DNA from: Gammaproteobacteria bacterium
GTDB lineage: Bacteria > Pseudomonadota > Gammaproteobacteria > JAJDYQ01
Assembly: GCA_028289815.1 (NCBI GenBank)
Contig: JAPYNQ010000059.1
Coordinates: 1-45,430 of the forward strand
DNA length: 45,430 nt
Reading direction: 5' to 3'
Every line of letters begins with the position of its first letter. The first letter of the stretch is position 1. This document shows positions 8,817 to 16,249 of this stretch, one piece after another. A model generated the notes under the pieces. It was not told the DNA's origin. It did no database searches and saw nothing but the letters and a program-made list of their open reading frames with translations. The position numbers and the translations under genes are program-made.

Positions 8817-8820
8817 ACCT

Positions 8821-9657
8821 TTATGGATTAAGCCAATCACGATCTGGACGAGTGATTAACCTAGCATCTACATAGGCCATATCCATTGTAAGAGCTGTTT
8901 TTATTCGATAAAGAAGATTGTGTTTATCCCGTTCCGCAACGAGGGCCAAATCTGCCTCATTTTCATCTGTGAGATTAAGGGGCAACAAAAGCTGAAGTCT
9001 TCCTTGATATCAACTAGGGATCGCTACTTTATAGTTGCGCATTATTTTTTGCTTTAGTAAGTCGACTGCGCCCTGCATCGCAGAAATTGCAAGGATTCTA
9101 TTACCGCGAAGGGACTCAGGCAGCCGATCATTATTTTCGTCAAAAATATGATCGTAGTTAACCTCAATTTCGCATGAAGAGTTGAAAACCAAACCAACTG
9201 GATCGGCAATATAGCTTGCTATATCAGGAAGTGGTGAGAAATCCGATAACTTTTTAGAATATGAGTCAAAGAAGCCATATAGAGTCCACCTAGGCTGACG
9301 TTTTTCCTCTGCACTTCTATTTTTGAAAAAAGTTGCATAAATATCTTTTTCGTTCCTTGTCTGTAGACCAGTATTAAAACAAGCGCGGTTACCGTCGCTT
9401 GAATAGGCTATTTTTTCTTCCTCAAGCAACCGAAGAAAAGTGTAATTTAAGTAGTTCATGAGAATAGGATAGTTTCGGTCTTCTCTGATGTATTCGCTTC
9501 GATGAAAATTCCAATCCTCATCTTTCGCCATTTTGGCTAGTCTTTTATATGGAGTCTCCCATGTTTCTCCTTGGTCACGGCTGTAACCAAAATGAGCAAA
9601 TATTTCACTTGCGGGTTGTTCCTTATACTTTGCAACCAAGCACTTGTAATTACTCAT
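8821..9657 (-). pseudogene. DUF3825 domain protein interrupted by an in-frame TGA
   Basis: The frame from ATG 9657 reads 215 codons with DUF3825-type features: WETPYKRLAKMAKDEDW, YLNYTFLRLLEEEKI, ACFNTGLQT, DIYATFF, WTLYGFFDSYSK and a YDHIFDENNDRLP segment. It stops at a TGA (9012..9010) after KVAIPS. Without any frame change, the next 62 codons read YQGRLQLLLPLNL, ADLALVAERD, LTMDMAYVDARLI and PDRDWL, which is how the family normally ends. The gene therefore carries one nonsense codon, probably a recent mutation from TGG or CGA, or a base error. The domain's biochemical role is unknown to me. It is bordered by attC-like sites. Confidence 0.8.
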
Positions 9658-9690
9658 CTACTTCTCCTTAGTAAATACAACTTTTCGTGG

Positions 9691-9753
9691 CGTTAACGAT
9701 CAATATCAATGACATCAGCTCTGCTGGCATCCATCTGCATACACTTGTTAGAG
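9691..9753 (-). other. Weak attC-like site between GIY-YIG and DUF3825 genes
   Basis: On the minus strand the segment starts CTCTAAC six bases after the GIY-YIG stop codon and ends GTTAACG 33 bases before the DUF3825 start. The invariant AAC and GTT triplets are present and TAAC can pair with GTTA, and a small CAGC/GCTG hairpin sits in the centre. Both cores deviate from consensus and the arms pair poorly, so this is at best a degenerate site; its position is the main argument. Confidence 0.3.
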
Positions 9754-9759
9754 ATCGCT

Positions 9760-10239
9760 TCATCCATGTATATTCCATGACAAATTGTTATTGCATGATG
9801 AGATTATATGCTCCTCTACCACAAGCCTAAGTATCCCCGGTTCAACTTTGATATATGCGATACCAATCTTTCCGCCACCAGTGACCCATTCTTTAACTTC
9901 CTTTAGCTTTGAACCGGTTTGAGCATTTTTTTTAATCAGATGCTGAGTTAGTCGATCTCGTAAACCTTTGCTTTTCCTCTGACCAACATATACAGGATTC
10001 CATTTTCTCCCATGGGTTTTTAGAAATATCGCATACACGTTTCCTTTGCCCTTGAGATTACTAAGAAATTTCTTGTTTGATTCTTTTATTTTCTCCACGG
10101 GCCAACAGCTTTGTAAAGGGCATTCTTCTGGATAATTGAACTCGTATGGCTGGCTATCAAGAAGCGATTTTCGACATTTTTCCGCAAATCTTGAAAGATC
10201 TTCTGGATAGGTGAAGGTTTCTGGACTATAAATAGGCAT
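9760..10239 (-). CDS. GIY-YIG nuclease-like protein
   Basis: A 159-residue protein. The C-terminal two thirds look like a GIY-YIG fold: VYAI (68-71) stands for the GIY strand, VYVGQ (83-87) for the YIG strand, an arginine follows in LRDRLTQHL, a glutamate in LVVEEHII (around 142), and an asparagine near the C-terminus (SCNNNLSWN). This matches the order of catalytic residues in the superfamily, but the exact subfamily and target are unknown. I prefer ATG 10239 over the GTG at 10245. It is the first ORF of the reverse-oriented accessory block between trpD and trpC. Confidence 0.65.
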   Translation of the reverse strand: MPIYSPETFTYPEDLSRFAEKCRKSLLDSQPYEFNYPEECPLQSCWPVEKIKESNKKFLSNLKGKGNVYAIFLKTHGRKWNPVYVGQRKSKGLRDRLTQHLIKKNAQTGSKLKEVKEWVTGGGKIGIAYIKVEPGILRLVVEEHIISSCNNNLSWNIHG

Positions 10240-10263
10240 GTTCACTACTAACTATCAAGTGTA

Positions 10264-10270
10264 GCCCAAC
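10264..10270 (-). other. Isolated integron-type core heptamer
   Basis: GTTGGGC on the minus strand matches GTTRRRY and lies 24 bases upstream of the GIY-YIG start, the position expected for the boundary of a first cassette. No partner RYYYAAC was found within 160 bases upstream, so it could be chance. Confidence 0.2.
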
Positions 10271-10533
10271 ATACCACAAAACGCGGTTCAGTGCACAAAT
10301 CCATACCCAAACTATCCTATTTGCTTTTGGCATAAATCCTGGCCTGTATAACTGCATCGGCATTATTGAGCGTAGCAGGTATTCTGTATCTCTGCCGGCA
10401 AGCTCCATTTCCTTGTTCCGATACACGACCTGTCGGTGCTCTTTATCGCCAAGACATCACAGGGCTGGGATTACAAGCCTAGGTGCGGTACATTACCCGC
10501 AGAAAAAAGCCAGTATGTAACGGACTCATACAC

Positions 10534-11331
10534 ATGCCAGATACCCCTGATATCCTGTTGAAAATACTCGAACGCAAGCACCAAGAGATTACCGCTCGCC
10601 GCGAAGCGGTGTCACTGGCTGAACTGGAGGCGCAGACAGGACAAGCACCACAGCCGCGTGGTTTTGCCTCTGCAATACGACATACTATTGCCAAGGGTCG
10701 CCCGGCGGTTATTGCCGAGGCAAAAAAAGCATCTCCGAGCAATGGTATTTTGCGAAAAAATTTTGACGTTGCGCAAATTGCCAAAAGCTATCACACCGGT
10801 GGCGCGAGCTGCATGTCTGTGCTCACAGATGAACATTTTTTCCAGGGCAGTGACGATTATCTGAAGCAGGCACGTACCGCCTGCAGTCTGCCATTGATAC
10901 GCAAAGATTTTATTATTGATCCTTACCAGGTCCATGAATCACGCATCATGGGTGCTGATTGTATTTTACTCATCGTTGCAGCCCTTGAAGACGCACAAAT
11001 GACCGAGCTGGTTCGGTTCGCAAGACAGCTGGAGCTGGATGTGCTTATTGAGATCCATGACGGCGATGAACTAGAACGCGCATTGAAGCTCGATCAGCCC
11101 TTGATCGGCATTAATAACCGCAATCTGCATACCTTCAAAACAACACTGGATACCACCATCAGCCTGCTGGGTAAGATTCCCGAAGATCGAATTGTTGTTA
11201 CTGAAAGTGGTATCCATACAAGAGAGGATGTATCACTGATGCGGAATAATCATGTAAATGCCTTTCTGATCGGAGAGGCACTCATGCGAGCATCTGAATC
11301 CGAAGAAAAACTGAGAGAATTATTCTTCTAA
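10534..11331 (+). CDS. trpC: Indole-3-glycerol phosphate synthase
   Basis: A 265-residue TIM-barrel enzyme that cyclises CdRP to indole-3-glycerol phosphate in tryptophan synthesis. Signatures are [11 protein letters not shown] (61-71), [41 protein letters not shown] and TESGIHT. I chose ATG 10534 because it gives the usual [15 protein letters not shown] start; an in-frame ATG at 10483 would add 17 uncharacteristic residues. It is cut off from trpEGD by the accessory block, so it must either be read through it or have its own promoter. Confidence 0.95.
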   Translation: MPDTPDILLKILERKHQEITARREAVSLAELEAQTGQAPQPRGFASAIRHTIAKGRPAVIAEAKKASPSNGILRKNFDVAQIAKSYHTGGASCMSVLTDEHFFQGSDDYLKQARTACSLPLIRKDFIIDPYQVHESRIMGADCILLIVAALEDAQMTELVRFARQLELDVLIEIHDGDELERALKLDQPLIGINNRNLHTFKTTLDTTISLLGKIPEDRIVVTESGIHTREDVSLMRNNHVNAFLIGEALMRASESEEKLRELFF

Positions 11332-11372
11332 TGCTACTATCCAGCGCACTCTTGCAGCCAATATAAAAAATA

Positions 11373-12101
11373 ATGGGCAACAAAGATACAATTTATAATA
11401 AATCGACAGATAAAACCGAACCATTTGTCTTCAATGAAACAGTCGCACAGGTTTTTCCTGATATGATCCGGCGTTCAGTTCCTGGCTATGACAGTGTCAT
11501 TGACGGTACCGGGCTGATTGCCAGCAATTATATGCAGCCACAATCCAATGCTTACGATCTTGGCTGCTCCACAGGAGCATCCACTCTCGCCATGCTACGG
11601 TATATTACATGTGATGATTTCAGCATCATTGCTATTGATAACTCGCCTTATATGATTGAGCGCTGCCGAAAAAACATCCATAATTCCAGAGGATCTGACA
11701 GAGTCAGCTATCAATGTGAAGACGTTCTCGACATTGTAATCAGCAATGCGTCAGTTGTAGTGCTGAACTATACCTTGCAGTTCATTCCGCCACAGCGGCG
11801 TACCGCCCTGCTCACAAAAATATATGACGGCATGAGCCCTGACGGCGTGCTGATACTCTCGGAAAAGCTGGCGTTCGATAATCAGATCGAACAAATCCGA
11901 CAAACAGCCCTGCATGAGTCCTTTAAGCGCGCCAAGGGTTATTCAGAGCTGGAGATCAGCTGTAAACGTGCGGCATTGGAAAATGTTCTGGTTCCTGAGT
12001 CGTACGCCACTCACCTTGGTCGATTGAATGACATCGGTTTCCATGATGCACAGCTCTGGTTTCGCAGCATTAATTTCGCTTCAATGCTGGCATGGAAATA
12101 G
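11373..12101 (+). CDS. cmoA: Carboxy-S-adenosyl-L-methionine synthase
   Basis: A 242-residue class I methyltransferase-fold enzyme that makes carboxy-SAM from SAM and prephenate, the carboxymethyl donor for wobble uridine modification. Typical features are KTEPFVFNETVAQVFPDMI-type N-terminal segment, RSVPGYD, and AdoMet motif YDLGCSTGAS (61-70). Length matches E. coli CmoA. It overlaps cmoB by ten bases, so the two act and are expressed together. Confidence 0.95.
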   Translation: MGNKDTIYNKSTDKTEPFVFNETVAQVFPDMIRRSVPGYDSVIDGTGLIASNYMQPQSNAYDLGCSTGASTLAMLRYITCDDFSIIAIDNSPYMIERCRKNIHNSRGSDRVSYQCEDVLDIVISNASVVVLNYTLQFIPPQRRTALLTKIYDGMSPDGVLILSEKLAFDNQIEQIRQTALHESFKRAKGYSELEISCKRAALENVLVPESYATHLGRLNDIGFHDAQLWFRSINFASMLAWK

Positions 12102-13066
12102 TTGACTTCAAGCACCTGAACCGAATCCTGAAAGATCATCACTTATGGGAATGGGGGCATCATCTTGAAGAGATGAGCAGGCAATTTTTACAGAATAATC
12201 CACACGGAGATGTGCCTGTATGGCTGGCAACCCTGAGTAAACTACCGCAGATAGAAGTAACCGATAGAGATATAAGCAGTCCTGCCGTCAGCGTTTGTAC
12301 CGATCAGGAGTTTGATCGTAAAGCCCTGGAAACAGAGCTGAAGAGCCTGTCTCCCTGGCGCAAAGGACCTTTTGATATTCACGGAATTTACATAGACGCT
12401 GAATGGCGATCAGACTGGAAATGGCAACGGCTTATCGAAGGTATTACTCCGCTTCAGGGACGTAAGGTTCTTGATATTGGTTGCGGCAATGGCTACTACC
12501 TGTGGCGTATACTGGAAAACGGTGCCAGCTGTGCGCTTGGCGTCGATCCGGCATATCTATTTGCTATACAATTTCAGGCTATACGACATTTCATATGTAA
12601 AAATCTACCAGTAGCCATACTTCCTATCGGGATTGATGAGCTGCCTTTTCATATGCCGGCATTTGACAGCATATTCTCAATGGGTGTACTCTACCATCAA
12701 CGCGCTCCTCGGAAACACATCGAACAGCTCAGATCGCTACTGCTTCCAGATGGAGACCTGATACTCGAAACCCTGATTATCGAAGATGATGATCCGGTTG
12801 CGCTTAAACCGGCAGGACGCTATGCCAAAATGCGTAATGTACACCAAATCCCATCAGTATCACTGCTAAAACAGTGGTTGAAAAATGCCAACCTGCAAAA
12901 TATCAAAATGATTGATGTTTCGCCAACCACACCCAATGAGCAGCGAACAACCGACTGGATGCCGTTTAAATCATTAAAAGATTTTCTCGACCCGACAAAT
13001 CCGGCAAAAACCATAGAAGGATACCCTGCACCGATTCGCGCCATTATCACCGCAACCCGGAAATAG
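12092..13066 (+). CDS. cmoB: tRNA U34 carboxymethyltransferase
   Basis: A 324-residue enzyme that uses carboxy-SAM from CmoA to carboxymethylate 5-hydroxyuridine at position 34 of certain tRNAs, giving cmo5U. Conserved pieces are SPWRKGPFDIHGIYIDAEWRSDWKW (around 87-111), the nucleotide-binding motif VLDIGCGNGYYLW (126-138), LGVDPAYLFAIQFQAI and MGVLYHQRAP. Length is normal. Its stop is only five bases from the stop of the converging VWA gene, with no room for a separate terminator between them. Confidence 0.96.
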   Translation: MEIVDFKHLNRILKDHHLWEWGHHLEEMSRQFLQNNPHGDVPVWLATLSKLPQIEVTDRDISSPAVSVCTDQEFDRKALETELKSLSPWRKGPFDIHGIYIDAEWRSDWKWQRLIEGITPLQGRKVLDIGCGNGYYLWRILENGASCALGVDPAYLFAIQFQAIRHFICKNLPVAILPIGIDELPFHMPAFDSIFSMGVLYHQRAPRKHIEQLRSLLLPDGDLILETLIIEDDDPVALKPAGRYAKMRNVHQIPSVSLLKQWLKNANLQNIKMIDVSPTTPNEQRTTDWMPFKSLKDFLDPTNPAKTIEGYPAPIRAIITATRK

Positions 13067-13071
13067 CCGAT

Positions 13072-15189
13072 TCAGGTTGTCAGCTTTCTGTAAATATCGG
13101 ATACCTTGATCGGCAGCTGAGCGACATCATGAACCAGCGTATAATTAACCGCACCGTACATGCGCGGCAAATACTCAGGCCCATGCCGATCTATCGTGAT
13201 GCAAAATGGATGAATGCCAGCATATCTGGCCTCAATTAACGCCTTGCGGGTGTCCTCAATACCATAATCACCACGGTAATGATCAATATCGTCCGGTTTG
13301 CCATCGGATAGTGTTATCAACATGCGCGTCCTGGCCACTTGTTGCTGTAGCAGCTTTGTGAGGTGGCGAATAGTCACACCCATTCGGGTATATTCCTGTG
13401 GTTCGATATTTGCGATACGTGCCTTCACATCATCTGTATAACCTTCTGCAAAGTCCTTTATCCGATACAGCTCGCATTTTTTACGGGTATTACCAGAGAA
13501 TCCATAAATCGCATAACGGTCGCCGAGGCACTCCAACGCCTCACATAATAAAATCAGGGATTCACGTTCGGCATCGTTAATCCAGCCACGGGTTGAACCG
13601 CTCATATCCACCATAAAAGCGACCACGATATTGCGCTCAATACGATGCATATGGGTAAACAGACGATCAGTCATTTCAGCTCCGTCTCTGGCGGCAGCCA
13701 TGGCCTCAACCAGAGCATCAATATCAACATCACTACCGTTGGACTGACGCTTTAACAGACGATCTTCATCACGCATGGCCTCAAATGTCTTGCGCAGGCG
13801 CCCAACTAACCCATAATATTTCGTAATGGTACGGCGGGCGAATTGACGGTCACCGGGTTTCACCTCCCTTTCACGCAACACACACCAACGCTTGTGATAA
13901 TGATCGCGCTTTACATCCCATTCATCATAAAGCTCCGCATCCTCTTCATGATAGGTGCCCTGCCAAACCTCATCAGGGTCGGACTCATAGTACAGAGTCG
14001 GATCATACTCACCATCTCCGGCCGGTTTCAGATATTCATCCGGAATCCGACCAAAATCAAGCTGTATTGATGTCAACAGATTTCGTACTGACTCCGGTGG
14101 AGCACTGGGTACATCATCCAGCGTGAGCTCATACATCCCCGGCTCAGGAATGTTGTTTTCATGCCGTTGACCGGGCTCTCCCGTCTTTTCCTGCAAACCA
14201 AATCTGCGGTCCTGATGATCCCCACCGTCCGACGTAACTTCATTAAGCATGTCGGCAAGTTTCATACGAAGCAACGTCTTTTCACGTTCAATACGCACCC
14301 GCATGACTTCTTCAACTTCGTGAAGCCGCAGTTCCCCTTGATAGCAGATCGGCACAGGCATTGCCGATTCATAAAAGCATTCAACCAGTTTAAGCGAATC
14401 CGCTGCGGTGGCGCTCATACCTTCAAGCAGGGCAATCTGCTGCTGCCATTCCTGCGGACAGGTTTGCTGCCGCAATTGATTTTTTATATCCTGCATACGA
14501 CGATAAAGCCCAGGCAGATCACGTGCAATGCAAGCCTCCAGCCGATAAGTCTCCAGCTGATGGTATAAGGCAGTCGCCCTCTCGCTATCTTTATATTGCT
14601 GCAATACACTAAGCGGCTGATGACGAAAAGTACCAAAACGGGTCTGAGCCCATTGCAACGTTACGATTGACTTGAACAGATTAAAATTATCTTCCTTGGT
14701 TTCTAACACTGAAACTACCTTCGGCAGATACAATGTCTCACTGTCTGTGTAGGTATGGTTCCTTAACTCAAGTTTTAACTTGCGCCCGGAAAGCCCATGA
14801 ACAAAATTACTCAGCACGCCGCGTACCTCGCTATAAACACTACCCACCTTTCGCTGGCGGCTTAGCTCAACATAGTCCTCAACCTGACGTATAACCTCCA
14901 TTGCAGGATACAACCCAGAGGTATCATAAACATCAAGCGTATAAGATGCCCATTCCTCAATAGTCTGAGGATCCATTTCGTGAATGACTCGCACGATATT
15001 GACAATAAACTGGTGTGCCAGCTCCACCTGGGTGCTCGCCAGACTCTTTGCCCATGCAAGAATAAAGCGCTGATACCGCTCCCGCAGCGGCAACAGTACC
15101 CCTGCAAGCTCATCGGTACGTATAAAGGTAAATTCTGCTTCCAGATATTCATCAAGCCGCTCAATAATTTCCTGCTCAGTCAACCTCAT
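13072..15189 (-). CDS. NorD/CbbO-like von Willebrand A domain protein
   Basis: A 705-residue cytoplasmic protein. The long N-terminal part is helical and charged; the C-terminal 180 residues form a VWA domain with an intact metal-ion-dependent adhesion site, DMSGS starting at Asp528, a later TRMG threonine, and SDGKPDD. This arrangement is that of NorD (nitric oxide reductase activation) and CbbO (Rubisco activation), which work with a MoxR-type AAA+ ATPase (NorQ/CbbQ). No such ATPase, nor nor or Rubisco genes, is in the window, so the client is unknown. The ATG is backed by AAGGGG six bases upstream. Confidence 0.8.
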   Translation of the reverse strand: MRLTEQEIIERLDEYLEAEFTFIRTDELAGVLLPLRERYQRFILAWAKSLASTQVELAHQFIVNIVRVIHEMDPQTIEEWASYTLDVYDTSGLYPAMEVIRQVEDYVELSRQRKVGSVYSEVRGVLSNFVHGLSGRKLKLELRNHTYTDSETLYLPKVVSVLETKEDNFNLFKSIVTLQWAQTRFGTFRHQPLSVLQQYKDSERATALYHQLETYRLEACIARDLPGLYRRMQDIKNQLRQQTCPQEWQQQIALLEGMSATAADSLKLVECFYESAMPVPICYQGELRLHEVEEVMRVRIEREKTLLRMKLADMLNEVTSDGGDHQDRRFGLQEKTGEPGQRHENNIPEPGMYELTLDDVPSAPPESVRNLLTSIQLDFGRIPDEYLKPAGDGEYDPTLYYESDPDEVWQGTYHEEDAELYDEWDVKRDHYHKRWCVLREREVKPGDRQFARRTITKYYGLVGRLRKTFEAMRDEDRLLKRQSNGSDVDIDALVEAMAAARDGAEMTDRLFTHMHRIERNIVVAFMVDMSGSTRGWINDAERESLILLCEALECLGDRYAIYGFSGNTRKKCELYRIKDFAEGYTDDVKARIANIEPQEYTRMGVTIRHLTKLLQQQVARTRMLITLSDGKPDDIDHYRGDYGIEDTRKALIEARYAGIHPFCITIDRHGPEYLPRMYGAVNYTLVHDVAQLPIKVSDIYRKLTT

Positions 15190-15349
15190 ACAAGCCCCTT
15201 GAACCTGCTACAAAATATCAGCTACGCCCCTCATTCAACGCCTCGACGAGAGGTGTCGGGGCACGAAATGCAGGAACCGCGCAGTGTATAGTCGATACCA
15301 GCGAACTCCGATCATCAACTCGCAAACCACAGGCCGTCAGGCATGATTA

Positions 15350-15760
15350 TTAAATGGCAGGGTCAAAATCACCGGATTGGGATTCCTCTCCGGATGCCAG
15401 CAGCCAGATGCGATTGATTTTGCCGCTGGAATCAAATGTGTAGCGCACTTTTTTCTCCTCTCGAATCATTCCGGTCTGGACGATTCGATTATACTGATCA
15501 TGGATTCTGGAGTTAAACGCCAGCGCATATTCTCCGCCGTCAATCAATATCCGGTTACCGATGATGACGGGAGAGAGATAACCCGTCGCACTGTCTTCCG
15601 GAATATTGCGCATAGGAATGGGAATACTAGGCCTCTGCCGCTTATTGCCCTCTTCTACACCATGACCATAGTCCATGAATTCATTCACGATGTAGCCCAG
15701 AGGATCGGCTGCCACCGGCGAGGTAAGCAAGACCGGAGTCAGTAAAGGAATAACTGACAC
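15350..15760 (-). CDS. Small exported protein of unknown function
   Basis: The 136-residue frame starts at a GTG (15760) and has a hydrophobic start VIPLLTPVLLTSPVAA followed by DP, a plausible signal peptidase site. The mature part includes IPMRNIP, GYLSPVIIGNRILIDGGEYALAF and a basic EEKKVRYTFDSSGKI segment. As called, the signal peptide lacks a basic N-terminus. Ten in-frame codons upstream supply it (KCFFYRKFR) but have no standard start codon before a TAA, hinting at an unusual start or a start-region mutation. No family recognised. Confidence 0.55.
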   Translation of the reverse strand: MSVIPLLTPVLLTSPVAADPLGYIVNEFMDYGHGVEEGNKRQRPSIPIPMRNIPEDSATGYLSPVIIGNRILIDGGEYALAFNSRIHDQYNRIVQTGMIREEKKVRYTFDSSGKINRIWLLASGEESQSGDFDPAI

Positions 15761-16249
15761 CCGGAATTTTCTATAAAAAAAGCATTTTATGTCATTGGCT
15801 TAGCAAGCTGTAAAAATTTTCTCAGGGAAGAATCGCACGAAAAAGCATGGTTTACCGAGAGTAAATCAACATTTTGAGGTCATTCTTAACACCGCATCAC
15901 ATGAGTAGCATTCCAACAGTCAGTTAATAATACCTTAAGTATTAATGCAAATAGCTTGAACTTCAAGTCGGAACATGCGGCCATTCTTTACCACCAGAAA
16001 TGGCATTGAACGAATCGGCGTAGGAAAGTACAGGCTTGGATTACAGCAAGCATCTGTAACGTAAAAACGGTTCAGGTTATATGAGTCCACCACAAGCTGC
16101 ACTTTTGGCTACGGTTGATAGAGAAACAGGGTATCTCCTCGTTGCTGGAACCCGGAGAAACAAATCCGGGAAAGATAAATTTTACTGGAAAAGAGCTTCT
16201 GGCAAATAGCTCCAACCGACCAAGTCCACTGGCGGTTGTTTTAAATTTC
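15761..16249. other. Intergenic region downstream of dnaE
   Basis: This 489-bp stretch contains no convincing gene on either strand. A six-base-pair hairpin (CCCGGA/TCCGGG, eight-base loop) at 16151-16170 lies about 80 bases after the dnaE stop codon and might affect mRNA 3' ends, but it has no T-tract. The rest shows nothing recognisable. Confidence 0.5.

Noticed and set aside
9010-9012. TGA as tryptophan or selenocysteine codon in the DUF3825 gene
   Set aside because: TGA clearly terminates other genes here (for example rpe, gph, rnhB, cdsA), no selenocysteine insertion hairpin was apparent, and DUF3825 is not a known selenoprotein family.
10226-10426. 66-codon minus-strand frame upstream of the GIY-YIG gene
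   Set aside because: No family resemblance, overlaps the GIY-YIG start, no ribosome binding site; treated as noncoding.
16151-16170. Hairpin downstream of dnaE as an intrinsic terminator
   Set aside because: Only six base pairs and not followed by a T-tract in the direction of dnaE transcription.
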